Source of the DNA: Streptomyces griseorubiginosus | Lineage (GTDB): Bacteria > Actinomycetota > Actinomycetes > Streptomycetales > Streptomycetaceae | Length of the DNA: 52,680 bases | Reading direction: 5' to 3' | Assembly: GCF_017614965.1 (NCBI RefSeq) | Contig: NZ_WVUG01000023.1 | Location: forward strand, 1-52,680 | Shown here: one piece after another, positions 17,880 through 25,351 of the stretch | How the letters are laid out: every line of letters starts with the position of its first letter | How positions within the stretch are numbered: the stretch's first letter is position 1 | The notes under the pieces: generated by a model | What the model was told of the DNA's origin: nothing | The model's database searches: none | Seen by the model: the letters and a program-made list of their open reading frames with translations, nothing else | Made by a program: the position numbers and the translations under genes

Positions 17880-19049
17880 ATGAAAAGATTTCTGGCCGCT
17901 GAACGCGCTCTGCGTACAGCGGCGCCCCACGAGTTGCTCGACGCCGTACGCGCCGCGCTGCTCGAGCAGTACGACGCGCGGAACGTCGAGTTGTACATGG
18001 CCGACTACGGACTGACCGTGCTGCGGCCCGTGTCGGTCCCACCGCACACGCCGGAGCCGGTGTCGGTGCACAACAGCCCGGCCGGCCGGGCCTTCGGGTC
18101 GCAGCGGCCGTATCTGGAGGAAGGTCGGAACGGGCGGACCCGTCTGCATCTGCCGGTCAGTGTGCGCGGCGACCGGCTCGGCGTGCTGTCCGTGACCCTG
18201 TCCGGCAGTGAGGCCGCCCGCCAGTGGGAACCCGAACTCGCCGAGATCGCCAATGTGCTGGGCCACGAACTGATCGTGGCCGAGCGCGACACCGACCTGT
18301 ACCTGCAGGCGCGGCGCAAGGACCGGCTGACCCTGGCCGCCGAGATGCAGTGGCAGCTCCTGCCCGGCCGTTCGTGTTCCCGGCCGGAGTACGACCTCGC
18401 GGCCCAACTGGAGCCCGCCTACGCCATCTTCGGGGACAACTTCGACTGGTCGGCCACCGCCGACCACCTGATGCTGTACGTCACCAACGGTATGGGCGAG
18501 GGCATAGAGGCCTCCCTGCTGACGAACCTGGCCATCAACGCGCTGCGCAACGCCCGCCGCGCGGGCATCTCCATCGCCGACCAGGCGGCTCTGGCCGACC
18601 AGGCCATCTACGCCCACTATCAAGGGCGTTGCTATCTGTCGGTCCTGATGTTCGACTTCGACCTGACCACGGGCCGTACCGTCGTCGTGGACGCGGGCTC
18701 CCCGCGCCTGCTGCGGCTGCGCAACGGCAGCGTGGAGCCCGTCGACTTCGACGCCCAGCTGCCCCTGGGCATGTTCGAGGAGACCGACTACGTGGCGCAG
18801 GACTTCCACGTCGAGCCCGGTGACCGGCTCGTCTTCGTCAGTGACGGCGTCCATGCCGTCGCCTCTCCGAAGGGCGAGGCGTACGGCGACGAGGCTCTCA
18901 CCCGGGCCGTTCAGGCCACCAGGCTGCTGCCTGCCGCCGAGGTGCCACGCGCGATCCTGCGGGAGCTGAGCGGCCACCGCGGCGGAGCCGTGCCGGACGA
19001 CGACGCACTGGTCGTATGCCTGGACTGGCGCGGCAGGGCGCTGGATTGA
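17880..19049 (+). CDS. SpoIIE-type PP2C phosphatase, paralog 1 (metal-site Asp replaced by Asn)
   Basis: 389 aa. The N-terminal half is GAF-like (LLEQYDARNVELYMADYGLTVL, RLGVLSVTLSG). Then LTLAAEMQWQLLP leads into the phosphatase domain. Metal-site motifs: GDNFDW (Asp186) is intact; the usual DGMG motif reads TNGMGEG, so Asn203 replaces an aspartate; SDGV (Asp322) and PDDDALVV (Asp373-375) are intact. Family role: dephosphorylating STAS proteins to reset partner switching. It precedes the RsbR-like and RsbT-like genes. ATG 17880 matches the N-terminus of the paralog; GTG 17838 is an alternative start. The substitution may weaken or abolish catalysis. Confidence 0.88.
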   Translation: MKRFLAAERALRTAAPHELLDAVRAALLEQYDARNVELYMADYGLTVLRPVSVPPHTPEPVSVHNSPAGRAFGSQRPYLEEGRNGRTRLHLPVSVRGDRLGVLSVTLSGSEAARQWEPELAEIANVLGHELIVAERDTDLYLQARRKDRLTLAAEMQWQLLPGRSCSRPEYDLAAQLEPAYAIFGDNFDWSATADHLMLYVTNGMGEGIEASLLTNLAINALRNARRAGISIADQAALADQAIYAHYQGRCYLSVLMFDFDLTTGRTVVVDAGSPRLLRLRNGSVEPVDFDAQLPLGMFEETDYVAQDFHVEPGDRLVFVSDGVHAVASPKGEAYGDEALTRAVQATRLLPAAEVPRAILRELSGHRGGAVPDDDALVVCLDWRGRALD

Positions 19050-19081
19050 CGGTCCACCGGACCACTCGGCGTCAGGCGGTG

Positions 19082-19132
19082 TTGTGGGGCGCGTACACGG
19101 ACGCTAATGTTTGTCATGCGGCAATAATTGTC
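19082..19132 (+). promoter_or_regulatory. Promoter and overlapping MarR-like operator of the RsbR-like gene
   Basis: TTGTGG (19082-19087) and TAATGT (19105-19110) are 17 bp apart, a good housekeeping-type promoter. Immediately downstream, over the expected start site, is TTGTC-ATGC-GGCAA (19111-19124), followed by another half-site TTGTC (19128-19132). The dyad form equals the one at 17095-17108. This placement suits repression by a MarR-type protein. Confidence 0.55.
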
Positions 19133-19178
19133 TGATGGTCTGCCGCTCGGCGGGTCGCGGCCTCGCAGCAGGGAGACG

Positions 19179-20075
19179 ATGCAGGTGGCGGAGCAGAACA
19201 CGGCCATCGGGGCGGCGGGCGAACTGGCCGACTTCCTGCGGCGGCGCCGTGAGCAGATCGCCCAGCGATGGGCCGACGCGGCCTTGTTCCGTACGGTGTT
19301 CACCGTCGCCCGGGACGAGGCGGTCGAGGCGTCCAGGGCCGTCGTGGACGCACTGGCCGACGTGGCCCGCTCCGGACGGCTGGAGGATCTCGCGGCTCCG
19401 GGTTTCACCGCCGTCAGAGACCAGCTCGGCCGGATGTCCGCCTCCCGGGGCCGGGCCGGATTCACCCCCGCACAGATCGACAGCGAGGTCGCCGGCCTGC
19501 GCGCGCCGGTCATCGCCCTGCTGCGAGCCGAGTTCGACGCTTCCGCGGAGGGGCCCGCACATGACTGCGCCCTCGCGTTGACGGCCCTGATGGGCACGCT
19601 CCGCCTGGTGGTGCTGGAGACGACGGTGACTGAGGGCGAGCAGGTGATCGCCCGGCAGCACCAGCAGCTGCTGGAGGTCGCCACCCCGGTGATCAGGCTG
19701 TGGGAGGGCGTCGTCGCCGTCCCGCTGATCGGCATCCTGGACAGCGCCCGCAGCCAGGTGGTGATGGAGAGTCTCCTGGAGGCGATCGTCGAGCACGGGG
19801 CCGCGTACGCCATCCTCGACATCACCGGCGTGCCGACCGTCGACTCGCTCGTCGCACAGCACCTGATGAAGACGGTCGCCGCGGCACGCCTGATGGGCGC
19901 GGAGTGCATCGTGTCCGGTATCCGTCCGGCCATCGCGCAGACCATCGTCCATCTGGGCATCGACCTCGGGACGGTCGTCACGCGGGCCGGTCTCGCCGAC
20001 GCCCTGGCCCACGCCCTCACCGAGCGGGGTGTCGTCGTCTCCCGGCACTCCCTCGCGGGAGCGAGCCCGCAGTGA
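19179..20075 (+). CDS. RsbR-like STAS protein (stressosome sensor type)
   Basis: 298 aa. The N-terminal helical RsbRD-like domain (residues about 5-165; LADFLRRRREQIAQRWADAALF) is the sensor part. A linker helix leads to the STAS domain (VIRLWEGVVAVPLIGILDSARSQVVMESLLEAI, AILDITGVPTVDSLVAQHLM, SGIRPAIAQTIVHLGIDLG). By eye alignment the two phosphoacceptor positions of B. subtilis RsbRA fall on Ser (LDSAR and TVDSLVA). ATG 19179 is chosen because GGGAG sits about 4 bases upstream. In known systems such a protein works with RsbS and is phosphorylated by RsbT; here no RsbS is present. Confidence 0.9.
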   Translation: MQVAEQNTAIGAAGELADFLRRRREQIAQRWADAALFRTVFTVARDEAVEASRAVVDALADVARSGRLEDLAAPGFTAVRDQLGRMSASRGRAGFTPAQIDSEVAGLRAPVIALLRAEFDASAEGPAHDCALALTALMGTLRLVVLETTVTEGEQVIARQHQQLLEVATPVIRLWEGVVAVPLIGILDSARSQVVMESLLEAIVEHGAAYAILDITGVPTVDSLVAQHLMKTVAAARLMGAECIVSGIRPAIAQTIVHLGIDLGTVVTRAGLADALAHALTERGVVVSRHSLAGASPQ

Positions 20076-20317
20076 CCGGCGCCGCCACCCGTGCGGGCCC
20101 GGTGCCGCAGGCGGCGCCCGGGGACGTCGTGCCGGCCACCCCTGCTGAGCCGCGACGCGGTTCGGTTGCGATGGGCGCGGGCCTGCGCGACATCATCGGC
20201 AGGGAGTCCGTCGCCTCCTCCCACAAGCCTGTTCGGGCCAGGACGGCCGCCAACGCCAGGTCGTCGGCCGTCACGTGCGCGGCAGCTCCGACCGCCCACC
20301 CGGAAGAGGGTGCGTGA
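20072..20317 (+). CDS. Possible small coupled ORF in the place of rsbS
   Basis: 81 aa, rich in Ala, Pro and Arg, without STAS features or any recognisable domain. Its GTG overlaps the RsbR-like stop (GTGA), and its own TGA overlaps the ATG of the kinase gene, so it fits exactly between two coupled genes. About 85 percent of third codon positions are G or C, coding-like but lower than neighbours. It may be a real linker gene, a decayed remnant, or just an open frame in a coupling spacer. Confidence 0.3.
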   Translation: MTGAATRAGPVPQAAPGDVVPATPAEPRRGSVAMGAGLRDIIGRESVASSHKPVRARTAANARSSAVTCAAAPTAHPEEGA

Positions 20318-20760
20318 TGCATGCCCCACCCGCCTCCACCACGCGCCTGCCGATCCGCTCGGACGCGGATCTGGCGTGGGTACGTCAGCAGGTGCGCCGC
20401 ACGGCCGTAGGCCTCGGGTTCAACCTGGTCCAGCAGACCAAGCTGGTGACCGCGGCCAGCGAACTCGCCCGGAACACCCTCATCCACGGCGGCGGCGGCC
20501 ATCTGGAGATCGCGGTGCTCGAGGACGGCCCCCGGCGCGGACTGCGGCTCACCTTCGTCGACACCGGCCCGGGTATCCGCGACATCGGCCAGGCCATGAC
20601 CGACGGCTACACCACCGGTGGCGGCCTGGGTCTGGGACTGAGCGGAGCAGAGCGGCTGGTGCAGGAGTTCACCCTGGACAGCCGCCCCGGCGAGGGCACC
20701 ACCGTCACCATCACCACCTGGGTCTCCGGCCTGCCCGCACCCCGCCCCGGCGGGGCCTGA
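20317..20760 (+). CDS. RsbT-like serine kinase / anti-sigma regulatory factor
   Basis: 147 aa GHKL ATPase. N box: LVTAASELARNTLIHGGGGHLE. G1 box: FVDTGPGI. G2 box: GGGLGLGLSGAERLV. This combination, with a VRQQVRRTAVGLGF opening, is typical of RsbT-type kinases that phosphorylate STAS proteins. ATG 20317 or GTG 20314 follows GGAAGAGGG. It sits between the RsbR-like gene and a second PP2C phosphatase, forming a partner-switching set. The downstream target of the released kinase is not encoded here. Confidence 0.9.
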   Translation: MHAPPASTTRLPIRSDADLAWVRQQVRRTAVGLGFNLVQQTKLVTAASELARNTLIHGGGGHLEIAVLEDGPRRGLRLTFVDTGPGIRDIGQAMTDGYTTGGGLGLGLSGAERLVQEFTLDSRPGEGTTVTITTWVSGLPAPRPGGA

Positions 20761-20823
20761 ACAGGGTGGGATGCGCGACTTCGCGCGATAGCGTGGAGAT
20801 GACGAGGCGAGAGGGTGGACACC

Positions 20824-22002
20824 GTGAAGACGCCTGAACCGCTTCCCTCAGCGGAAGCCGAATTGCGTACGGCCGCCCCCCATGCGCTGGTGGCCACCGC
20901 ACGCCGCCTCCTCGCCGAGCGGGTCGGCGCCCAGGAGGTGACACTGCTCCTCGCGGATTACGGCCTGACGGTCCTGCAAGCGGTCTCCCACCTGCCGCAC
21001 ACCCACAGCCCCGTCCCCGCTCACGAAGGGCCCGCGGGCAGCGCCTTCCGCACCCAGAAACCGGTGCTGGAAGTCGCGCAGGAGCCGACGGGCCATGTGG
21101 CACACCTGCCCATCACGGTGCGCGGGGACCGCCTGGGTGTCCTCTCCGTCCGACTGCCCGCCGGGGCCCCCGATCCGGGCACGGTACTTCAGCTGGGTGA
21201 CTTCGCCACCGCGCTCGGCCATGAGGTCATCACCGCCGGCCGTGACACCGACGTCTACCTCCAGGCCCGCCGCACCCGCCGGCTCACGCTCGCCGCCGAG
21301 ATGCAGTGGCAACTCCTCCCCGGCGGGGGCTGCGCCCGCGAGGAGTATGTCATCGGCGCCCACCTCGAACCCGCCTACGCCATCGGCGGTGACAACTTCG
21401 ACTGGTCCGCCGGCGCGGACCACCTCGTCCTCACCATGACCGACGGTATGGGCCACGGCATCGACGCCTCTCTGCTCACCAGTCTCGCCGTCAGTGCCCT
21501 GCGCAACGCCCGCCGCGCCGACATCGCCCTCGCCGACCAGGCGTGCCTGGCCGACCAGGCCGTCTACGCCCAGTACGGCGGCAAGGTCTACGCCTCCACG
21601 CTGCTGCTGCGGTTCGAGCTGGCCACCGGCACCGTGTGCGCGGTCGACGCGGGTTCGCCCCAGTTGTTCCGCCAGCGGGACGGGCGCACCGAGCAGATCG
21701 AACTGACGGCCCAGCTGCCGCTGGGGATGTTCGAGGAGACCCTCTACGAGGAGCAGACGTTCCAGGTCCGGCCCGGAGACCGTCTCATCGCCGTCAGCAC
21801 CGGGGTGCACGGTACGCGTTCCGCCATGGGCGATCTCTTCGGCGAACGTGCCCTGCGCCAGATCCTGAGTGCCACCCGTCCGACGGCACCGTACGACACG
21901 GCACGCGCGATCGTCGCCGGGCTGGTCGAGCACTACGGCAGCAGCGATCTCGCCACGGATGCCGCGGTGGTCTGTCTCGACTGGAACGGCCCCCGCACCT
22001 GA
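20824..22002 (+). CDS. SpoIIE-type PP2C phosphatase, paralog 2 (C-terminal metal-site Asp lost)
   Basis: 392 aa, closely related to the phosphatase at 17880 along its whole length (shared LRTAAPHALVATARRLL, EMQWQLLPGGGC, GDNFDWSAGADHL, QLPLGMFEET). Here Asp190 (GDNFDW) and Asp207 (TDGMGHG) are intact, but the later aspartate motif SDG reads STG (Thr326), and PDDDA reads ATDAA with one Asp left (Asp379). The pattern of loss is complementary to paralog 1. GTG 20824 is preferred, with GAGAGG about 9 bases upstream. It is last in the PP2C-RsbR-RsbT-PP2C series and converges on a MarR gene 4 bases away. Confidence 0.88.
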   Translation: MKTPEPLPSAEAELRTAAPHALVATARRLLAERVGAQEVTLLLADYGLTVLQAVSHLPHTHSPVPAHEGPAGSAFRTQKPVLEVAQEPTGHVAHLPITVRGDRLGVLSVRLPAGAPDPGTVLQLGDFATALGHEVITAGRDTDVYLQARRTRRLTLAAEMQWQLLPGGGCAREEYVIGAHLEPAYAIGGDNFDWSAGADHLVLTMTDGMGHGIDASLLTSLAVSALRNARRADIALADQACLADQAVYAQYGGKVYASTLLLRFELATGTVCAVDAGSPQLFRQRDGRTEQIELTAQLPLGMFEETLYEEQTFQVRPGDRLIAVSTGVHGTRSAMGDLFGERALRQILSATRPTAPYDTARAIVAGLVEHYGSSDLATDAAVVCLDWNGPRT

Positions 22003-22006
22003 GGTC

Positions 22007-22531
22007 TCACGGGGAGCCGTCGCCTTCCTTGCCGGCGCCGTCCTGAGCCGTCAGGAAGGCCCGGATACCCCGGCTCAGCGCCGTCCGCTCGCCGGGCTCC
22101 ATGGCCGCGAGAACCGCGACGAGCGCCTGGGACCGGCGCGCGGCCACTTCGGCAAGCACCTGCCGACCCCGGTTCGTGAGGACCAGTTGCACCTCGCGTC
22201 GTTTGTGCGGATGCAGCAGACGCTCCAGCAGGCCGGCCGCCTCCAGCCGATCACAGAGCCGACTGGCGGTGGGCGGCCCTATGTCCATGCCCTCGGCCAG
22301 AGCGGTGAGATTGAGCCCTGGTTCCGATTCCAGGATCCGCAGGGCCCGCAACTGGTGCGGCGACAGCCGCAGACTGGCTCCCTGGGCGGCCACCGACCAC
22401 AGATCCGCGAGAGCGTCCACGGCGTCGGCGATCTCCAGCGCGACGGACCGGGGATCCCCTCCTGATCCGTTCGACCGGTCGTCTCCCGAGCCACTGAGAC
22501 GAGTCACGCCCACATCACTTTCAGTAACCAC
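22007..22531 (-). CDS. MarR-family transcriptional regulator (right arm of stress module)
   Basis: 174 aa. The MarR core is LSPHQLRALRILESEPGLNLTALAEGMDIGPPTASRLCDRLEAAGLL with wing HPHKRREVQLVLTNRG. It is a paralog of the MarR at 17248-17733. The N-terminal about 30 residues are a Gly/Ser/Asp-rich tail. The start is uncertain: GTG 22531 or GTG 22513. It converges on paralog 2 of the phosphatase, with only 4 bases between stops, so read-through could give mutual antisense interference. Confidence 0.92.
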   Translation of the reverse strand: MVTESDVGVTRLSGSGDDRSNGSGGDPRSVALEIADAVDALADLWSVAAQGASLRLSPHQLRALRILESEPGLNLTALAEGMDIGPPTASRLCDRLEAAGLLERLLHPHKRREVQLVLTNRGRQVLAEVAARRSQALVAVLAAMEPGERTALSRGIRAFLTAQDGAGKEGDGSP

Positions 22532-22682
22532 CTGCCCATGCGGATGCCACTCTCATTGAACGCGGTACCCGAAGAGCCGTCGAGCAAGCACCTCCTGATC
22601 GTCTCTTGCTTCTTCCGCACATGCGCGGGCCTCCGCAGCGGGACGGCACCGGATGCACGGAGTCGCGACGGGGCAGTGACTG

Positions 22683-23306
22683 TCAGGCGGACTGGGATGT
22701 CTCCGGCTCGCCCTGCGGGGCGGGCTCGGCGGTTTCCGGGGTGGTGTAGAAGACGGAGCGGCCTTGCTTGGTGCGCTGGGCGTGGTTCCTGGCCACCAGT
22801 CCCTCGAGGGTGAGGCGCACGATCTTGGTCTTGATGTCCCGCTCGGGGTGCTGTTGTTGCAGTGCGGTGGCGACTTCGGCGGCGGAGCGGGGCTCCTGCT
22901 GGCCGGCCAGGTGTTCGCGGACGAGGTCGACGAGTTTCGGCGCGGTCGAGGCCGGGGCCGGGGCCGGCGCCGGGGTCTTCTTGCCTATCTTCCGGGCGGA
23001 AGCGGTGGACTTGGTGGCTCGTGCCTGCTTGCCCTTCCCGGATCCGGCGGCGGTCCTGCTCTTTCGGGGAGCGGGCGCCGTCTCCGGCTCGGGGGCAGGC
23101 TGGGGGGGAGCTGCCGGGACACCGAGAGCCTGCTGGATGTTCACCAGGACGGTGTGGTCCTCCTGCAGGGCGGTCAACTGCGACTGCAGTGCTTCGATCT
23201 CCTCCTGGAGGCGATCCTGCTCCTTGAGGTTGCGCTCAAGGTCGCCTGCCACCTGTGCGCTGTAGTGCGACGTCAACTCGCTGTTGCCGGCAGTGGTTTC
23301 GGACAT
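22683..23306 (-). CDS. Histone-H1-like DNA-binding protein with coiled coil and winged helix
   Basis: 207 aa in three parts. Residues about 17-60 are a coiled coil (VAGDLERNLKEQDRLQEEIEALQSQ, LTALQEDHTVLVNIQQALG). Residues about 65-135 are a Pro/Ala/Lys-rich, H1-like tail (APRKSRTAAGSGKGKQARATKS). Residues about 140-195 look like a winged helix (LVDLVREHLAGQQEPRSAAEVATALQQ, IVRLTLEGLVARN). ATG 23306 has GAAGGAG upstream. The design suggests a dimeric nucleoid-associated or regulatory protein. The exact family is not certain. Confidence 0.82.
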   Translation of the reverse strand: MSETTAGNSELTSHYSAQVAGDLERNLKEQDRLQEEIEALQSQLTALQEDHTVLVNIQQALGVPAAPPQPAPEPETAPAPRKSRTAAGSGKGKQARATKSTASARKIGKKTPAPAPAPASTAPKLVDLVREHLAGQQEPRSAAEVATALQQQHPERDIKTKIVRLTLEGLVARNHAQRTKQGRSVFYTTPETAEPAPQGEPETSQSA

Positions 23307-23546
23307 GATGCTCACACTCCTTCGCGGGGCGTCACGGTCGACCGGAGACAGGCCATGACGTGTGCGGAATCCAACGCCTGTGCTGTTCATCCTGGTGCTG
23401 TGTGAGCAGCAGTCGTTACTGCCGCACAGCTGTGTTCAAGCGATAGTACGGAAGACATGTGCGTCGTTGTCCACCGCATGGCTGAAATCCAGCAGAATCC
23501 GAGCCAGGGACCACAGGAGCGAGGACATGGAACAGCGGGCCGCCAT

Positions 23547-23592
23547 GACACACAGCGCGGGCCGGGAGCTGTCCCGGCCCGCGCTGTGTGTC
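23547..23592 (-). terminator. Perfect 21-bp stem terminator after the S53 protease
   Basis: Bases 23547-23567 and 23572-23592 are exact reverse complements, with a GCTG tetraloop. The stem begins 12 bases past the protease stop codon. There is no U-tract, but the stem is the longest perfect one I found in the window. Confidence 0.8.
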
Positions 23593-23604
23593 GTACGTTC
23601 GATG

Positions 23605-25230
23605 TCAGCCGAGCAGCTTGCTCGCCAGAGTCGCGGCGTTGTACGAGCCCCAGCCGGTGGTGAAGTCCCAGCCGGTGGACGCGGAGTAGGCGCCGTTGCT
23701 GCCACTGGTGATGTCATGGAAGCCGGTGCCGCTCGCCGAGTACAGGGCCGGGTTGGCGAAGCCGAGGTTGGCCTTGCCCGCGGCGGCGGCCTGCTGGTTG
23801 TACAGGGCGGCGAACGCCGCCCACTCGGGGGCCGCGGCGCTGGTGCCGCCGACCGAGGACCAGGAGCCCTGCGAGTAGATGGACACACCGGGGCTGGGGT
23901 TGGCGTGCGCGGAGACGTCCGGCACCTGACGGTAGCCGCCGCCGGCGCTCTTCTGGACCGCGGTCTGCCAGCTCGGGATCTTGAAGACGGAGGACTTGCC
24001 GCCGCCACCGCCGGACCAGGCGACCTCCTTGCTCCAGGCGTTGGCGGAGGTGACGGTCAGCTTGGTGCCGCCGACACCGGTGACGTACGGGTCGCTGGCG
24101 GGGTAGTCGACGGACGTGCCGCCGTCGCCCGCGTCGTCGGAGCCGTCGTCACCGGAGGCGGCGTAGAAGCCGAGGCCCTGGGCCGCGCCCGCCTTGAAGA
24201 CGGCGTCCACCGCGTTGATGTTGGACGTGGTGCGGGCGCTTTCGGCGGCACCCCAGCTGATCGAGGTGGTCGGGATGCCGCTGTCGACGATGGCCTGGTA
24301 GGTGTCGACCTCGCCGGCGTCGGAGTTCGGGCCCTCGAAGACGGTGACGTTCGCCTTCGGGGCGATGGCGTGCAGCACCTCGATGTCCAGCTCGACCTCG
24401 ACCTGCCCGTCGCCGAGAGCGCCGGAGCCGCCGTCGACCTTCTGCACGGTCGGGGTGGGCGAGCCCAGGCTGTAGTTGGTGTCGTACTTGGTGATGTTGG
24501 ACTGCTGGAAGCCGTCGAACTCCAGCAGGGCGATCTTCTGGCCGCTTCCGGTGTAGCTGCCGGAGACGTTGTACCCGCCCTTGAGCTGGGCCGGGGTGTA
24601 GCCGCCGCCGGGGCCGTTGTGCGGGGAGACGGTCCGGGTGATCGCCTGGTGGTGGAGTTGCACGCGGTTGTTGAGGCCGGCCACGTCGCTGACGAGGTGG
24701 GCGAGGCCGGACGGCAGTGTCGGCGCGCTGTCGTTGGCGTAGAAGGAGCGCCCCGACCTCGCGTCCTTCCAGGTCGACAGCTTGGTGCCGAAGGCCTTCT
24801 CCAGTTGCGCGGCGGTGCCGCTCGCGTCGATCAGCAGGTTGCCCGAGTGGACCTTGCCGACGGTGAGGCCCTGCGCGTGGAGGTAGTCCTTGAGCTGCCC
24901 GACCTCCGCGTCGGTGCGACCGAAGCGCGCCGCGAACCGGCTCTTGGTGAGGTAGTGACCGTAGGAGGCGGAGTGCGGATCGCTGACCTTGGCCACGAAG
25001 GTGTCGAGAGCGCTGCCGCCTCTGGGCGTCAGGCTGATGGCCACCGATATGCGCTTGTCGGCCGCGACGTTCCCGGTGCGGTGCGCGTTCTGCTTCAGGC
25101 CCGGCAGAACGTCTCCGGCGATGGCGGCACGCGTGGTGTGCGGGGCGTTCGCGGCGTAGGCGGCGGGGACGACCGCGGTGACGAGGGCCGGCGCGGCGAG
25201 CAGGCCGAGCAGTTTCAGACGAGACTTCAC
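23605..25230 (-). CDS. Secreted S53 family peptidase (kumamolisin/sedolisin type)
   Basis: 541 aa acid serine-carboxyl peptidase. Signal peptide: VKSRLKLLGLLAAPALVTAVVPAAYAA. The activation pro-domain (about residues 30-190) includes SYGHYLTKSRFAARFG. Catalytic residues: Glu278 and Asp282 in EVELD, the oxyanion Asp in the ASGDDGS region, and nucleophile Ser464 in GGTSAAAP. The C-terminal HDITSG...GWDFTTGWG is the conserved calcium site. GTG 25230 has GGAGGA 5 bases upstream; an upstream ATG would add a non-signal N-terminus. It is transcribed alone and ends at a strong terminator. Confidence 0.95.
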   Translation of the reverse strand: MKSRLKLLGLLAAPALVTAVVPAAYAANAPHTTRAAIAGDVLPGLKQNAHRTGNVAADKRISVAISLTPRGGSALDTFVAKVSDPHSASYGHYLTKSRFAARFGRTDAEVGQLKDYLHAQGLTVGKVHSGNLLIDASGTAAQLEKAFGTKLSTWKDARSGRSFYANDSAPTLPSGLAHLVSDVAGLNNRVQLHHQAITRTVSPHNGPGGGYTPAQLKGGYNVSGSYTGSGQKIALLEFDGFQQSNITKYDTNYSLGSPTPTVQKVDGGSGALGDGQVEVELDIEVLHAIAPKANVTVFEGPNSDAGEVDTYQAIVDSGIPTTSISWGAAESARTTSNINAVDAVFKAGAAQGLGFYAASGDDGSDDAGDGGTSVDYPASDPYVTGVGGTKLTVTSANAWSKEVAWSGGGGGKSSVFKIPSWQTAVQKSAGGGYRQVPDVSAHANPSPGVSIYSQGSWSSVGGTSAAAPEWAAFAALYNQQAAAAGKANLGFANPALYSASGTGFHDITSGSNGAYSASTGWDFTTGWGSYNAATLASKLLG

Positions 25231-25300
25231 TGAAGTCCTCCGGAAAGTGGGGGAGTTGTTCCGAGAGCGGAACGGCTTCACCGTAGGAACTCCGGCCCCA

Positions 25301-25316
25301 CCCCCATAAGCGGGGG
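25301..25316 (-). terminator. Short GC hairpin after the LAL regulator gene
   Basis: CCCCC (25301-25305) and GGGGG (25312-25316) enclose ATAAGC. It lies 36 bases past the stop of the LuxR-type regulator and about 70 bases before the protease start. It may be a weak terminator or part of the protease promoter region. Confidence 0.35.
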
Positions 25317-25351
25317 AACCCTTGCGTTACGTGTTAACGGCGGATGTCATG

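Noticed and set aside
23362..25233. Plus-strand 623-residue frame opposite the S53 protease
   Set aside because: Repetitive Gly/Val/Asp/Arg composition typical of antisense frames; the minus strand has a complete protease with catalytic residues and signal peptide.
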